Counted from the stretch's first letter, positions 32,267 through 41,623 are shown. The stretch: DNA of 64,000 bases from Shinella sp. UYSO24 (GCA_902167985.1 CABHNZ010000003.1:186001-250000), one strand, 5' to 3'. Translations and numbers: made by a program. The notes: a model not told the origin generated them from the letters alone.

Positions 32267-32319
32267 GGAACTCCGTATGGGAACGGCTGACGAGCCGTAG
32301 AGAAAATGTCAGCGATTAC

Positions 32320-33396
32320 TTACTGTCTGGATCGAGCCAGCCGGGAGATCGCATCGAGGGAAATGGCTTCGACCGTCTGGTTGCGACCGGTGCCGGCATT
32401 GTAGCCATGCGTGGTCTTGGCCATTGTCATCGAATTGATGATCGCTTCCTCGGTCGCCTCGATCACCGCTTCGAAGAGCGGCGAGACGACATCGTTGGAT
32501 AGAACCGGATAGTCGGCGACCGATTTGCGGCGCTCCGCTGTGCGGCGCAGGCGCTCGTGTGTTGAGAAAGCCAGCGCATAATCGCCCGAACCGTTGGAAA
32601 GGGCAGCACCGGTACGGGCGAGACCGCCGAAACAGCGCTCCGCCAGCCGCTTCAGATTGCGCGAACAGATGGGCGCATCGGTGGCAACGATCATCACGAT
32701 CGAGCCGTCCTTATCGTGTTTTTCGGTGCCTGCATCATCAGGCCGGTAAGCCATGCCGTCGATCGTCAGCGTGCCACCGTAATTGGACTGGACGAGAACG
32801 CCGAGCGTATAGACCTCACCCGAAACCGGCGCTTTTCGCGAGCTCGTACCGATACCACCCTTCAACCCGAAGGCAACCGTACCGGAACCGGCGCCGATGG
32901 CGCCTTCCTCGACGGGCCCCGATTTGGCCGAGGAGAGAGCCGACAGCATTTCCTCGACACTGGGGCGCGGCGCGCGAATATCGTTCAGCCGGGAATCATT
33001 GGTCTCGCCGACAACGGCATTCAGCGACACGACCTTCTCATTGCCCGCCTGCGCCAGCGTATGACGATTGAGCGCCTCGATGCCGCGGCCGACGGACAGA
33101 GTATTGGTGAGCAGGATCGGCGTTTCGATCTCGCCGAGTTCGGCGATCTGGGAGACGCCGGCGAATTTTCCGAAACCGTTGAAGATGGCGAGTGCCGCCG
33201 GCACCTTGTCCTGAAAGACATTGCCGCCATGCGGCAGGATGGCGGTTGCGCCGGTACGGGTACGCTCACCCTCGTGGCAATTGACGTGGCCGACCATGAC
33301 ACCATCGACATCGGTTATCGCGTTGAGCGAGCCCGTTTCGAAACGTCCCGGCGCAATCCCGAGATCGCGCAGCCTGAGGCGCCTGTCATCCGTCAT
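32320..33396 (-). CDS. P1-family peptidase, DmpA-like L-aminopeptidase/D-esterase
   Basis: N-terminal-nucleophile hydrolase that self-cleaves into two chains. In the 358-residue protein the predicted scissile bond is Gly231-Ser232 in DGSIVMIVATDAP, equivalent to Gly249-Ser250 of Ochrobactrum anthropi DmpA. Other family segments are ITDVDGVMVGH, TGATAILPHGG, LTNTLSVGRGIEAL and GSGTVAFGLKGGIGTSSR. ATG at 33396 gives the usual N-terminus; longer upstream codons look non-coding. First gene of a probable operon with the transaminase. Together they could release and convert residues from D-containing or beta-peptides. Confidence 0.9.
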   Translation of the reverse strand: MTDDRRLRLRDLGIAPGRFETGSLNAITDVDGVMVGHVNCHEGERTRTGATAILPHGGNVFQDKVPAALAIFNGFGKFAGVSQIAELGEIETPILLTNTLSVGRGIEALNRHTLAQAGNEKVVSLNAVVGETNDSRLNDIRAPRPSVEEMLSALSSAKSGPVEEGAIGAGSGTVAFGLKGGIGTSSRKAPVSGEVYTLGVLVQSNYGGTLTIDGMAYRPDDAGTEKHDKDGSIVMIVATDAPICSRNLKRLAERCFGGLARTGAALSNGSGDYALAFSTHERLRRTAERRKSVADYPVLSNDVVSPLFEAVIEATEEAIINSMTMAKTTHGYNAGTGRNQTVEAISLDAISRLARSRQ

Positions 33397-33710
33397 ATGC
33401 GAAAGCCTTGTCGTATCCCCTTCGAATTGGCCGCACGTTACTCCCGCTTGCCGCGCTGCGGCACAACAAAAACGGAATAGTTTCAGACCGGCTTTGCAAG
33501 GGGCGTGGCAGGGTGCCGCACCACTGGTTGCGGCTATCTCCCTGAAAGATATACCCTTGCTACCTGACGTTTTGCACCATCTCTGCACACCGAGTGGATT
33601 TGCGACAATTCCGTGACAGAAATGGAAGATCGCTGGAAACGACTGTTACGAACCTGTCAACAGCCGCCGCTATGACCGCGCCGATGAACAAGCTACATCG
33701 GAGTGCCAGC
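33397..33710. other. Divergent promoter region, dmpA-like / phosphoesterase
   Basis: 314 bp between two divergently transcribed genes. It contains a Pho-box-like direct repeat at 33643-33660 and a further inverted CTGTCAC half-site at 33613-33619. No gene is supported here. Confidence 0.55.
33643..33660 (+). promoter_or_regulatory. Pho-box-like direct repeat
   Basis: CTGTTAC-GAAC-CTGTCAA: two 7-mers with 11-bp spacing, three mismatches to the PhoB consensus (CTGTCAT repeated every 11 bp). It lies 50 bp upstream of the phosphoesterase start, suggesting phosphate-starvation control of the following operon. Confidence 0.5.
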
Positions 33711-34584
33711 GTGAAAATCGTCCAGATCACGGATACCCATTTTTCCCCGGAAAAGCGCCATTTCAACAGAAACTGGGCGCCGCTGCTCGAATGGATCGAG
33801 GCGCAGAAGGCTGATCTGATCGTCCATACCGGAGACCTCACCGTCGATGGCGCAGACAAGGCCGATGACATCACCTTCTCGATGGATCTGATGCGTCAGG
33901 CGACCGCGCCGATGCTGATCATTCCAGGCAATCACGATGTCGGCCACCTGCCCGGCTCGCATCAGCCGGTCAATGCCGAGCGGCTTGCCCGCTGGCGGTC
34001 GCTCGCCGGTGAAGACAGGTTTGTCGAAGATGCGGATGGCTGGCGTCTCGTTGGGATCAACTCGCTTCTCCTCGGCCACGAGGACGATGAGGAAGAAGCA
34101 CAATTCGAATGGCTGCGGACCGCATTCGAGACCCGCAACGGACGCCGGCTGGCGCTTTTCTCGCACAAGCCCCTCTTCGTCGATGAGCCGCATGAAGGCG
34201 ATACCGGCTATTGGGGTGTGCGGCCGACCCAGCGCAAGCGCCTCTATGACCTGATCACCGCCCATGATGTGCCGCTGTTTGCCAGCGGCCATCTGCACTG
34301 GGCCTGGAAGGGTCAGCTCGACAATACCTCGCTCGTCTGGGGCCCGTCGGCGGCCTTCATCATCGATACGCTGGAGCGCGAAATGCCGGGCGAGCGCCTT
34401 GTCGGCGCCGTCGTCCACACGGTCGATGGCGACAAGCTGACGAGCGAGATCGTCGCTGTGCCAGGCATGACCGCCCATTACATCGACCCGATCATCCAGG
34501 AAGTCTACCCGCAATCAGCCAGCCCCCAAGCCAGCCCCCAAGCCAGCCCCCAAGCCGACTACCAATCAGGATGCTGCCGAATGA
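33711..34584 (+). CDS. Class III metallophosphoesterase (GpdQ/CpdA-like)
   Basis: Binuclear-metal phosphodiesterase, with the motifs DTHF (residues 8-11), GDLTVDG, GNHD and GHLH in order. GpdQ-type members hydrolyse glycerophosphodiesters and CpdA-type members cyclic nucleotides. Placement before an Ugp-like transporter behind a Pho-box-like site favours the former, by inference. GTG at 33711 is chosen because GGAG lies 7 bp upstream. As written the frame does not stop but runs on through a three-fold SPQA repeat (34521-34556) into the ATPase gene. A different frame after the repeat would give a TGA at 34582-34584 overlapping the ATPase ATG, the normal operon arrangement. Confidence 0.82.
34521..34556 (+). 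repeat. Three perfect 12-bp repeats (agcccccaagcc)
   Basis: Encodes SPQASPQASPQA at the end of the phosphoesterase. Each unit contains a C5 run, so both copy number and frame are vulnerable to replication slippage or base-calling error. Whether the phosphoesterase and ATPase are separate depends on this stretch. Confidence 0.9.
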
Positions 34585-35759
34585 GCGCGCTTTCGCTTCG
34601 CAACATCGAAAAGTCCTTCGGCGGCAACCAGATCCTGAAAGGGATCAGCCTCGACGCGGCACCGGGCGAATTCATCGCGCTGGTCGGCCCGTCGGGCTGC
34701 GGCAAGAGCACGCTGCTGCGCATTCTCGCCGGGCTTGAATCCGCCGATGCCGGCGAGATCGTGATCGGCGACCAGACCGTCACCGACATGCAGCCGGCTG
34801 ACCGCAATATCGCGATGGTCTTCCAGTCCTATGCGCTCTACCCGCATCTGACAGCTTCCGAAAACATCGCCGTGCCGCTTGCCATGCGCCGGCTCTCGAC
34901 GCTGCAGCGCATGCCGCTTGTCGGCCCGCTGATGCCGGGCCAGCGCAAGGCTGTCAGCGAGATCGGCCGCGACGTGCGCGAGATGGCAGCAGCGCTGAAG
35001 ATCGACCACCTGCTCGACCGCAAGCCCGGCCAGATGTCCGGCGGCCAGCGTCAGCGCGTGGCACTTGCCCGCGCCATGGTGCGCCGTCCGGCGGTGTTCC
35101 TGATGGACGAACCGCTGTCCAACCTCGATGCCAACCTGCGCGTCCATGCACGCGGCGAGATCGTCGAGCTGCATCGCCGGGCCGGCGTGCCGACCGTCTA
35201 CGTCACGCACGATCAGGCAGAAGCCCTCTCGATGGCCGACCGCGTTGCCGTGATGATCGGCGGCGAAATGCTGCAGCTTGCAGCCCCGCAGGTGATCTAT
35301 GACGATCCGGCGCATGTGGAAGTGGCGAAATTCGTCGGCCAGCCGCGTATCAATATCCTGAATTCGCATGTCACATCCGGCGGCATCGTCGCCTTTGCCG
35401 GTGCGATCTGCGAGTTGAAGGACAAGACGGTCACGTCCGGTTCGCCTGTCACCGTCGGTTTTCGCCCGGAATTCGTCCGTGTCACGGCCGGCAATGAACC
35501 CGGCGACAGCGGCCTTCGCGGCCGCGTTGAGCGTGTCGAATTCCTCGGCTCGGAAATCATCGCCTACTGCCGCCTCGATGCGATCGGCGCAACCGTCGTT
35601 GCCAAGCTGACGCCTGCGGCAGGCGGCAGGCTTTCAAGCGGCACGCCGGTGCGCCTCGATGTCGATGCCGAACATCTCTTCGTCTTCGGTGCGGACGGCC
35701 GTCGATTGGCCGCCGAGCCCGTCATGCAGGCCGCAACCGCGGAGTTGGCGCATGGCTGA
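34581..35759 (+). CDS. CUT1/Ugp-type ABC transporter ATP-binding protein
   Basis: Cytoplasmic ATPase of the UgpC/MalK/MsmK family, 392 residues. Walker A GPSGCGKST, signature MSGGQRQRVALARAM, Walker B VFLMDEPLSNLDANLR and the H-loop in VTHDQAEALSMADR are intact. A C-terminal TOBE-type regulatory domain follows (about 240-390). An insert between Q-loop and signature (RRLSTLQRMPLVGPLMPGQR) makes it slightly longer than average. ATG at 34581 gives the standard start MSALSLRNIEKSFGG. As written it is in frame with the upstream phosphoesterase. Its end overlaps the first permease start by 8 bp. Confidence 0.93.
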   Translation: MSALSLRNIEKSFGGNQILKGISLDAAPGEFIALVGPSGCGKSTLLRILAGLESADAGEIVIGDQTVTDMQPADRNIAMVFQSYALYPHLTASENIAVPLAMRRLSTLQRMPLVGPLMPGQRKAVSEIGRDVREMAAALKIDHLLDRKPGQMSGGQRQRVALARAMVRRPAVFLMDEPLSNLDANLRVHARGEIVELHRRAGVPTVYVTHDQAEALSMADRVAVMIGGEMLQLAAPQVIYDDPAHVEVAKFVGQPRINILNSHVTSGGIVAFAGAICELKDKTVTSGSPVTVGFRPEFVRVTAGNEPGDSGLRGRVERVEFLGSEIIAYCRLDAIGATVVAKLTPAAGGRLSSGTPVRLDVDAEHLFVFGADGRRLAAEPVMQAATAELAHG

Positions 35760-36683
35760 CATGACCGCTGTCTCCATCTCCCCCGCCAAGGCCAAGGCCC
35801 GGTCCTCGGCCGAGCGGTATGAGGCGCGCAATGCGCTCATCCTCTCGCACCGGCACTGATCCTGCTCATGCTCTTCATCGTCCTGCCTGTGGCAGGCGTG
35901 GTGTTCCTGAGCTTTACCGATTACGAACTCGGCTATAGCGGCTTCCAGTTCGTCGGCCTCGACAACTATTCGGAACTGCTGACCGACCGCACCTTCCGGC
36001 AGTCTCTGTGGAACACCACGGTCTATACGGCGATCGTAGCACCCGTCTCGATCTTCATGGCGCTCGGGCTTGCGATGCTGATCGAGGCCGAAGGCATCGG
36101 CCGCTCGTTCTTCCGCACCGCCTACTTCCTCCCCGTCGCCTCGCTGCTCGTCGCCATGGCGACCGTCTGGCAATACCTGTTCCACCCGACGATCGGGCCG
36201 ATCAACCAGTTTCTGGCGCTGCTGGGACTTCCCGGCCCCAATTGGCTCGGCTCCGCCAGCACGGTTCTCTACTCGCTGTCGATCATCGGTGTCTGGCAGT
36301 CGGTCGGCTTCAACCTCGTGCTCTTTCTCGCAGGCCTCACCGCTATTCCCCGCGAACTCTATTCGGCAGCGGAAGTCGATGGCGCGAAATCCGCCTTCGA
36401 CCGCTTCCGACTCGTGACCTGGCCGATGCTCGGACCGACGACGCTCTTCGTCACCACGATCAGCATCATCAATGCGGTGAAAGTGTTCGAAACGGTGAAG
36501 ACGTTGACTGAGGGCGGGCCGAACAAGGCTTCCGAAATGCTGCTCTTCACCATCTACCAGGAAGGCTTCGTCTACCTGCGGGTCGGCTATGCCTCGGCGC
36601 TGACAGTCGTCTTCCTCGCCATCCTCGTGGTCCTCACCTTCCTCCAGTACCGCGCTCAGGACAAGAAGGTGCATTACGCATGA
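35752..36683 (+). CDS. CUT1/Ugp-type ABC transporter permease (UgpA/MalF-like), frameshifted
   Basis: Inner-membrane channel subunit, about 310 residues once restored. The N-terminus MADMTAVSISPAKAKARSSA precedes the first helix, which is interrupted near 35850 by loss of one base in a GCACCGGCAC stretch; the restored sequence reads LSAPALILLMLFIVLPVAGVV. The EAA loop (ELYSAAEVDGAKSAFDRFRLVTWPML) and the following FVTTISIINAVKVFETV are typical. ATG at 35752 overlaps the ATPase stop, and the TGA overlaps the next permease start by 4 bp. Confidence 0.9.
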
Positions 36684-37570
36684 CCGCAAAGACGCTCACC
36701 TCAGCGATATCGGCCAAGCCTGCGAAACGCCGCACGGCCGCCAATGCCTTCACGATCGGCCGCATCATCCGGCTTTCGATCCTCATCCTCGGCGCGGTCT
36801 TCTTTCTGGCGCCCTACATCTTCATGCTGTCGACGGCCGGCAAGGGACAGAGTGAGATCTTCACCTCGTCGCTCTCGCTCATCCCGCAGCATTTCGCCTA
36901 TATCGAGAACTTCACCAAGGCCTTCACCCGCGTCTCCATGGGTGGCCTGCTCCTGAACGGCGTCATCGTCTGCGGCCTCATCCTCGTCTTCCAGGTCGTC
37001 GTCGCCATCCCTTGCGCATATGCCATGGCAAAGCTCTCCTTCGGTGCGGCGCGGCTGATGATGGCGCTGATCATGCTCGGCCTTCTCGTGCCGATCCATG
37101 CCACCGCGCTGCCGCTTTACGTCGCCTTCGACAAGCTGTCGGTCCTCAATAGCTATGTCTCGCTGGTGGCGCCCTTCACCATCTCGGTCTTCGGCATCTT
37201 CCTCTTCCTGCAGTTCTTCCGGGCGCTGCCGAACGACCTGATCCACGCTGCCCGTCTTGACGGCATGTCGGAGATCGGCGTCATCATCCGCGTCATCGTG
37301 CCGAATGCCTGGCCGGCCGTAACCGCCTTTGCGATCTTCTCGGTCGTCGCCCACTGGAACGACCTCTACTGGCCGCTGATCGTCGTCACCAACCAGGCCT
37401 ATGCCACGCCGCCGCTCGGCCTCCTGTTCTTCCGCGCCGCGGAAGCCGGCGACGATTACGGCGCGCTGATGGCGGCAACCCTCATCATCACCCTTCCCCT
37501 CGTTGCGGCATTCCTTCTGGCACAGAAGCGCTTCGTCGAGGGCATCACCATGACCGGCCTCAAGGGCTGA
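36680..37570 (+). CDS. CUT1/Ugp-type ABC transporter permease (UgpE/MalG-like)
   Basis: Second channel subunit, 296 residues with about six helices. MalG-type features are the N-terminal helix ILILGAVFFLAPYIFMLSTAG, the long LFYVAFDKL-like loop, and the EAA motif (NDLIHAARLDGMSEIGVIIRVIVPNAWP). It ends with FVEGITMTGLKG, the classic C-terminus of MalG/UgpE permeases. Intact frame, ATGA overlap with the preceding gene; the binding-protein gene follows after 75 bp. Confidence 0.94.
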   Translation: MTAKTLTSAISAKPAKRRTAANAFTIGRIIRLSILILGAVFFLAPYIFMLSTAGKGQSEIFTSSLSLIPQHFAYIENFTKAFTRVSMGGLLLNGVIVCGLILVFQVVVAIPCAYAMAKLSFGAARLMMALIMLGLLVPIHATALPLYVAFDKLSVLNSYVSLVAPFTISVFGIFLFLQFFRALPNDLIHAARLDGMSEIGVIIRVIVPNAWPAVTAFAIFSVVAHWNDLYWPLIVVTNQAYATPPLGLLFFRAAEAGDDYGALMAATLIITLPLVAAFLLAQKRFVEGITMTGLKG

Positions 37571-37645
37571 AACGCCTTAAAACCGGTCGTCCAACCCGCC
37601 AGCCTTGCGACCTCCCGCCGGCTGACAACCAGGAGCCTGAATGCC

Positions 37646-38914
37646 ATGAAGCATTTTTCCAAATTCCTCGCCGCAGCGGCAATCGCCGCCTCGGTCGCGC
37701 TGCCGGCGCATGCCGAAACGACGCTGACCGTGCATTACCCGATGCCGGGTTTCTTCAAGGACGTGATGGACACGATCTCGAAGAAGTTCATGGAAGAGAA
37801 CCCGGATATCAAGATCCAGTTCGCCAACCCGTCGCCGACCTATGAGGAAGGCATCCAGACGATCATGCGCCGGGCCGGCACTGCCGAAATGCCTGACCTG
37901 ACCTTCATCGCGCTGAACCGCCTGCGCATGGCCAACGAGCGAAACATCCCGGTCGACATGGGCCCGATGATCGCCAAGGACAAGGCGTCGATGGCCGAGC
38001 AGGGCTTTTCCGACACGATCCTGAAGCTCGCCCAGGTCGATGGCAAGCAGGTTGGGCTCGCATTCGCGACCTCGAACCCGATCATGTACTACAATGCCGA
38101 TCTGGTGAAGGCTGCCGGCGGCAACCCGGACCAGCCGCCGAAGACCTGGGACGAGGTCATCGCGCTTGGCGCCAAGATCAAGGCTCTCGGCAACGGCAAC
38201 GATTCCATCGACTTCCGCTGGCAGGGCGACGACTGGATGTTCTCCGCCCTTCTCTTCGGTGCCGGCGGCTCGATGCTCTCCCAGGATGAAAGCAAGGTCA
38301 CGTTCAACGGTCCGGAAGGCCAGAAGGCGATGACCATCATCGACCGCATGGTCAAGGAAGCCGGCATGCCGGTCTTCACCAAGGCGGCCGGCGAGCAGGC
38401 CTTCGTTGCCGGCAAGGTCGGCTTTGCCTTCCAGACGACCGGCGCGCTGCGCAACACGATCAAGAATGTCGGCGGCAAGTTCGACCTGCGCACGGCCGAA
38501 ATCCCGCTTCTCGACCCCGTCAACGGCAAGCTGCCGACCGGCGGCAATGCCGTCGTCATCCTGACCCATGACAAGGCCAAGCAGGACGCCGCCTGGAAAT
38601 TCGCCAAGTTCGCGGCCGGCCCCTACGGCGCCTCGGTCGTCGTTCCCGGCACCGGCTATGTCCCGAACAATGAACTGGCGGCCAAGTCGCCGGAATATCT
38701 CGGCAACTTCTACAAGGAAAACCCGCTCTTCCAGGCTGGCCTGAAGCAGATGCCGCGGATGATCCCCTGGTATGCCTTCCCCGGCACCAACGGCGTACGC
38801 GTCACGCAGACGATCGTCGACAACACGTCGCGCGTCGTCGACCAGTCGGCCAAGCCGCAGGAAGCCCTCGATGATGCCGCGAAGGAAGTAAAGCGCCTGC
38901 TGCCGCGCAGCTGA
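37646..38914 (+). CDS. CUT1/Ugp-type ABC transporter substrate-binding protein
   Basis: Periplasmic receptor, 422 residues, with a Sec signal peptide (FLAAAAIAASVALPAHA, cleavage after AHA). The SBP_bac_1 fold is indicated by the N-terminal strand TLTVHYPMPGFFKDVMDTISKKFMEENPDIKI and the GGNAVVILTHDKAKQDAAWKFAKF segment. Size and gene order (phosphoesterase-ATPase-permease-permease-receptor) resemble ugp systems for glycerol-3-phosphate or glycerophosphodiesters, but a sugar cannot be excluded, especially with a LacI regulator next door. GGAG precedes the ATG. Confidence 0.88.
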   Translation: MKHFSKFLAAAAIAASVALPAHAETTLTVHYPMPGFFKDVMDTISKKFMEENPDIKIQFANPSPTYEEGIQTIMRRAGTAEMPDLTFIALNRLRMANERNIPVDMGPMIAKDKASMAEQGFSDTILKLAQVDGKQVGLAFATSNPIMYYNADLVKAAGGNPDQPPKTWDEVIALGAKIKALGNGNDSIDFRWQGDDWMFSALLFGAGGSMLSQDESKVTFNGPEGQKAMTIIDRMVKEAGMPVFTKAAGEQAFVAGKVGFAFQTTGALRNTIKNVGGKFDLRTAEIPLLDPVNGKLPTGGNAVVILTHDKAKQDAAWKFAKFAAGPYGASVVVPGTGYVPNNELAAKSPEYLGNFYKENPLFQAGLKQMPRMIPWYAFPGTNGVRVTQTIVDNTSRVVDQSAKPQEALDDAAKEVKRLLPRS

Positions 38915-38942
38915 TTTGCTTCTCCAAAGCGATGAAAACCGG

Positions 38943-38982
38943 CCGCCGTCTTCCTGAAAGGGAGGCGGCGGTCTTTGTTTTC
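38943..38982 (+). terminator. Intrinsic terminator after transporter operon
   Basis: Stem CCGCCG / CGGCGG, extended by CTTCC / GGGAG with a small loop, followed by TCTTTGTTTT. It lies 29 bp after the binding-protein stop, between convergent genes. Confidence 0.82.
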
Positions 38983-39049
38983 AAGGAGGGGACTGGCCCG
39001 CATTCGGCAGGGGCAAGTCCCAGTACGGCCGCAACACCATTCGGATTGA

Positions 39050-40025
39050 TCAAATGCCTCGGACGGTGCCGCCACGGCGAAGGATATGGCCGAGTTCCAG
39101 ATGCGCGCGGGAGCGCCATTATCCACCATGTCGATCAGCAGGGATGCCGCAGCAGCCCCCATGCTGGCATCGGGCATCTCGATCGTCGTCAATGGCCGCT
39201 CCATCAGACGCCCGATCGCTATACCATCGAAGCCGGCGACAGAGACGTCACGCGGGACCGTCAGGCCCTCACTGCGCAGCGCACCGATCACGCCAAGTGC
39301 CAAGAGATCATTGGATGCGACGATCGCACTCGGGCGGAATGCATTCAGCGCCACAGACAAATCGAGCTGATCATAACCTGTGACAAAGGGGATCTGCAGG
39401 GCCTCCAGAGGCACACACCCAGCCTCCTCCATGGCCGCCCGATAGCCGAGATAGCGCAGGTTTGCGCGGTCTGAGGCGGAGAAGTCCGGAACGAACAGGA
39501 TCCGCCGGTGGCCGAGCCCCAGAAGATGCTCGGTCAGTTCGCGACCGGCCGCATGATTGTCGACGGTAACGGCAGCGGTGAACCGTCCTGCTGGAAGATT
39601 ATTCAACAGCACAGTCGGCGGAAGGTCCGCCTCCAGCACCTTGCTTTTCAAGGCGTTGCAGAGCGTCAGGATGAGACCCGTCGGCCGGTCGTTGAGAAGC
39701 GCAGCTATCGCATCCACTTCGCGCGCCGGATCATAACTCGACTGGGCGATTACCACCCGTGGCCGGCAACAAGCATTCGGCTTTCGATGCTCGACAGCGA
39801 TGACGAGAAAACCGGGTTGGTGAGACTGGGAATGAGCACACCGACAACCGGCCGCCGATAGGATCGCGCCGGGGCCGGCAGTGCCGGGCGATAGCCGAGC
39901 TCGCTTGCCGCCTTGCGCACACGGCGGCGCGTCCGCTCGCTGACGGCACCGGTTGCATTCAGTGCGCGGCTCGCCGTTGCCGGCGAACATCCTGCCTTTC
40001 GTGCCACATCTGCCAACGTCGCCAT
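39050..40025 (-). CDS. LacI-family transcriptional regulator (two frameshifts)
   Basis: Carbohydrate-type repressor. The HTH reads MATLADVARKAGCSPATASRALNATGAVSERTR, followed by the hinge region and a periplasmic-binding-protein-like core (VVGVLIPSLTNPVFSSSLSSIE; RRILFVPDFSASDRANLRYLGY; AIVASNDLLALGVIGALR; VSVAGFDGIAIGRLMERPLTTIEMP). The frame breaks near 39765 and again near 39110, one base lost each time. Restored, it ends HLELGHILRRGGTVRGI with TGA at 39050-39052, about 325 residues. It is convergent with the transporter operon. Control of that operon is plausible from position only. Confidence 0.87.
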
Positions 40026-40235
40026 TGATCCTGCAGCGCCCTTCCAATTGCGCATCTGCGCCTAGACCGTTTGCTTCGCCCTTAGCAGGCCGTCATGTCA
40101 GGCATGCGACAGGCCAGGAAACGGCAAGACGACCGACGCTGTGCGAGCGACACTGACACACCCGATCGCATGATCCGTCATCAACCCGCCGTTATGTCTC
40201 TTGCAGGACGCACGGCACCGGCTAACTTCTGTAGC

Positions 40236-41309
40236 ATGAGCGAACCGACCCACAGCCACCGCGAACGTTTTGTCCTGCTTGACGGGATGCGCGGGATAGC
40301 AGCCGTCTTCATCGTGCAGCGCCACGCACCGGAAATTTTCGGAAAGGCCCTCCCCTCGAGCTATCTGGGGGTCGATCTGTTCTTTGCGTTGAGCGGTTTC
40401 GTTCTGGCGCATGCCTATGGTCAGGCTCTGCGCGACGGCACGATGACGCCGCTGGCCTTCATGAAGGCGCGGCTTCTGCGCCTCTACCCGCTCTATGCGA
40501 TCGCACTTGTGCTGGCCATCGCCTATTATCTGGTTGCCCATACATTGGGCCAGGATGTGCCGCTGGGCGAACTGGCGATCGGCATCATCACCGGCATTCT
40601 CTTCATTCCCTCGCCGGTCACGCTTTCCTTCAATGCCGCACTGTTTCTCGTGCATCCCGCCTGGTCGCTGTTCAACGAACTGGTCGCCAATCTGGCCTAT
40701 GCGCTCAAGGGAGCCCGTGCCGGCGTGCGGCAGATCCTCTGCGTCATGGCAATCAGCGCCGTGGTTCTCGTGATAGCCGGCATCGAGTTCGGCAGGCTGC
40801 ATGCCGGTTTTCGCTGGAACGAGATGTATGCGGGGCTCGGCCGGGTATTCTTCTCGTTTTCGGCAGGTGTATTGGTCTATCGTTTCCGGCCGAAGGTAAC
40901 AGTGGTGCGGCCCTGGCTCTCGCTTGCCTGCCTTGCCGTGGTGCTGGCCGTGCTTGCCGCACCGACACCCAAGGATCTCAAAGCCTTCTTCGACATCCCG
41001 ATTGTCTTCCTCGTCTGGCCGGCCCTTCTCTATGTGGCCAGCGGCTGCATACCGTCACCGCGCATCGCAACTATGTCGAATGTGCTCGGCACGGCGTCCT
41101 ATGCGCTCTATGTGCTGCACACGCCGCTGATGGACTGGTTTGAGCTCGGCTGGGCCGCTGTCACCGATCGACCGATCGGGCTTGCCATAGGCCTTCTTCT
41201 GGTCGCCGCCATGGTGGCTCTGTCCTGGTTCCTCACGGTTGCCGTGGACCAACCCTTGCAGAAACGGCTGAAGCAATATCTGCGTCGCCGGCAGCCTGCC
41301 TTTTCCTGA
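40236..41309 (+). CDS. Acyltransferase family 3 membrane protein
   Basis: Integral-membrane O-acyltransferase of the OafA/NodX type, which usually acylates polysaccharides or lipids. The 357-residue protein has the N-terminal signature LLDGMRGIAAVFIVQRHAPEIFG, the FFALSGFVLAHAYG motif, the KARLLRLYPLYAIALV helix, and about ten hydrophobic segments. ATG at 40236 (MSEPTHSHRERFVLLDG) places the conserved Arg in the usual position; codons upstream in the same frame look non-coding. Acceptor unknown. It is divergent from the LacI gene. Confidence 0.9.
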   Translation: MSEPTHSHRERFVLLDGMRGIAAVFIVQRHAPEIFGKALPSSYLGVDLFFALSGFVLAHAYGQALRDGTMTPLAFMKARLLRLYPLYAIALVLAIAYYLVAHTLGQDVPLGELAIGIITGILFIPSPVTLSFNAALFLVHPAWSLFNELVANLAYALKGARAGVRQILCVMAISAVVLVIAGIEFGRLHAGFRWNEMYAGLGRVFFSFSAGVLVYRFRPKVTVVRPWLSLACLAVVLAVLAAPTPKDLKAFFDIPIVFLVWPALLYVASGCIPSPRIATMSNVLGTASYALYVLHTPLMDWFELGWAAVTDRPIGLAIGLLLVAAMVALSWFLTVAVDQPLQKRLKQYLRRRQPAFS

Positions 41310-41410
41310 CACGCCACCATTGCCGCATAGTCGCCAGCGACATGCAGCTCTCTGACATCCCTCACGCCTCAGCGCAGAAGGACCAATCCGGAACGGAACG
41401 GGGAGCTGGA

Positions 41411-41566
41411 ATCGAAAAGGCCCATCGCGGGAGGAGCGACGGGCCTTACGAAAAGCGAGCAACAGCTTGGGAGGAGGAGCGCTGTTACTCTGGCGACAAA
41501 ACCCTCTGGGAGGAGGAGAAAGGGTTTCATCTTCCGAAGCGCTCTGGGAGGAGGAGAAGCGCTTCG
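41411..41566 (-). ncRNA. Cuckoo/alpha-r14-type small RNA with four anti-Shine-Dalgarno hairpins
   Basis: On the minus strand four consecutive hairpins each present a CCUCC-type loop. Stems are 41535-41543/41558-41566, 41499-41505/41521-41527, 41461-41466/41481-41486 and 41417-41423/41441-41447. The first three loops contain the full CCUCCUCCC (plus-strand GGGAGGAGG at 41546-41554, 41508-41516, 41469-41477); the last has a shorter CCUCCC. Stem sequences differ while paired positions compensate, the mark of a selected RNA structure. The fourth hairpin is followed by UUUU, so it likely doubles as terminator. The family (CcsR/cuckoo RNAs) is known to lie downstream of DUF1127 genes in Rhodobacter, as here. 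One or two transcripts cannot be told apart. Confidence 0.8.
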
Positions 41567-41623
41567 TTGGTTTTGATTTATACCGGAAAATCGCACATTT
41601 CCTAGGCAGGATTTTGCGCGGCA

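Noticed and set aside
38710..39050. Extension of the LacI gene into the binding-protein gene
   Set aside because: Caused by a lost base near 39110; the correct frame ends in RRGGTVRGI at 39050.
41460..41560. Short GGGAGGAGG repeats at 38-39 bp spacing resembling a small CRISPR or tandem array
   Set aside because: The repeats sit in loops of distinct hairpins, flanking stems differ but pair, and there are no spacers or cas genes. An anti-SD small RNA explains them.
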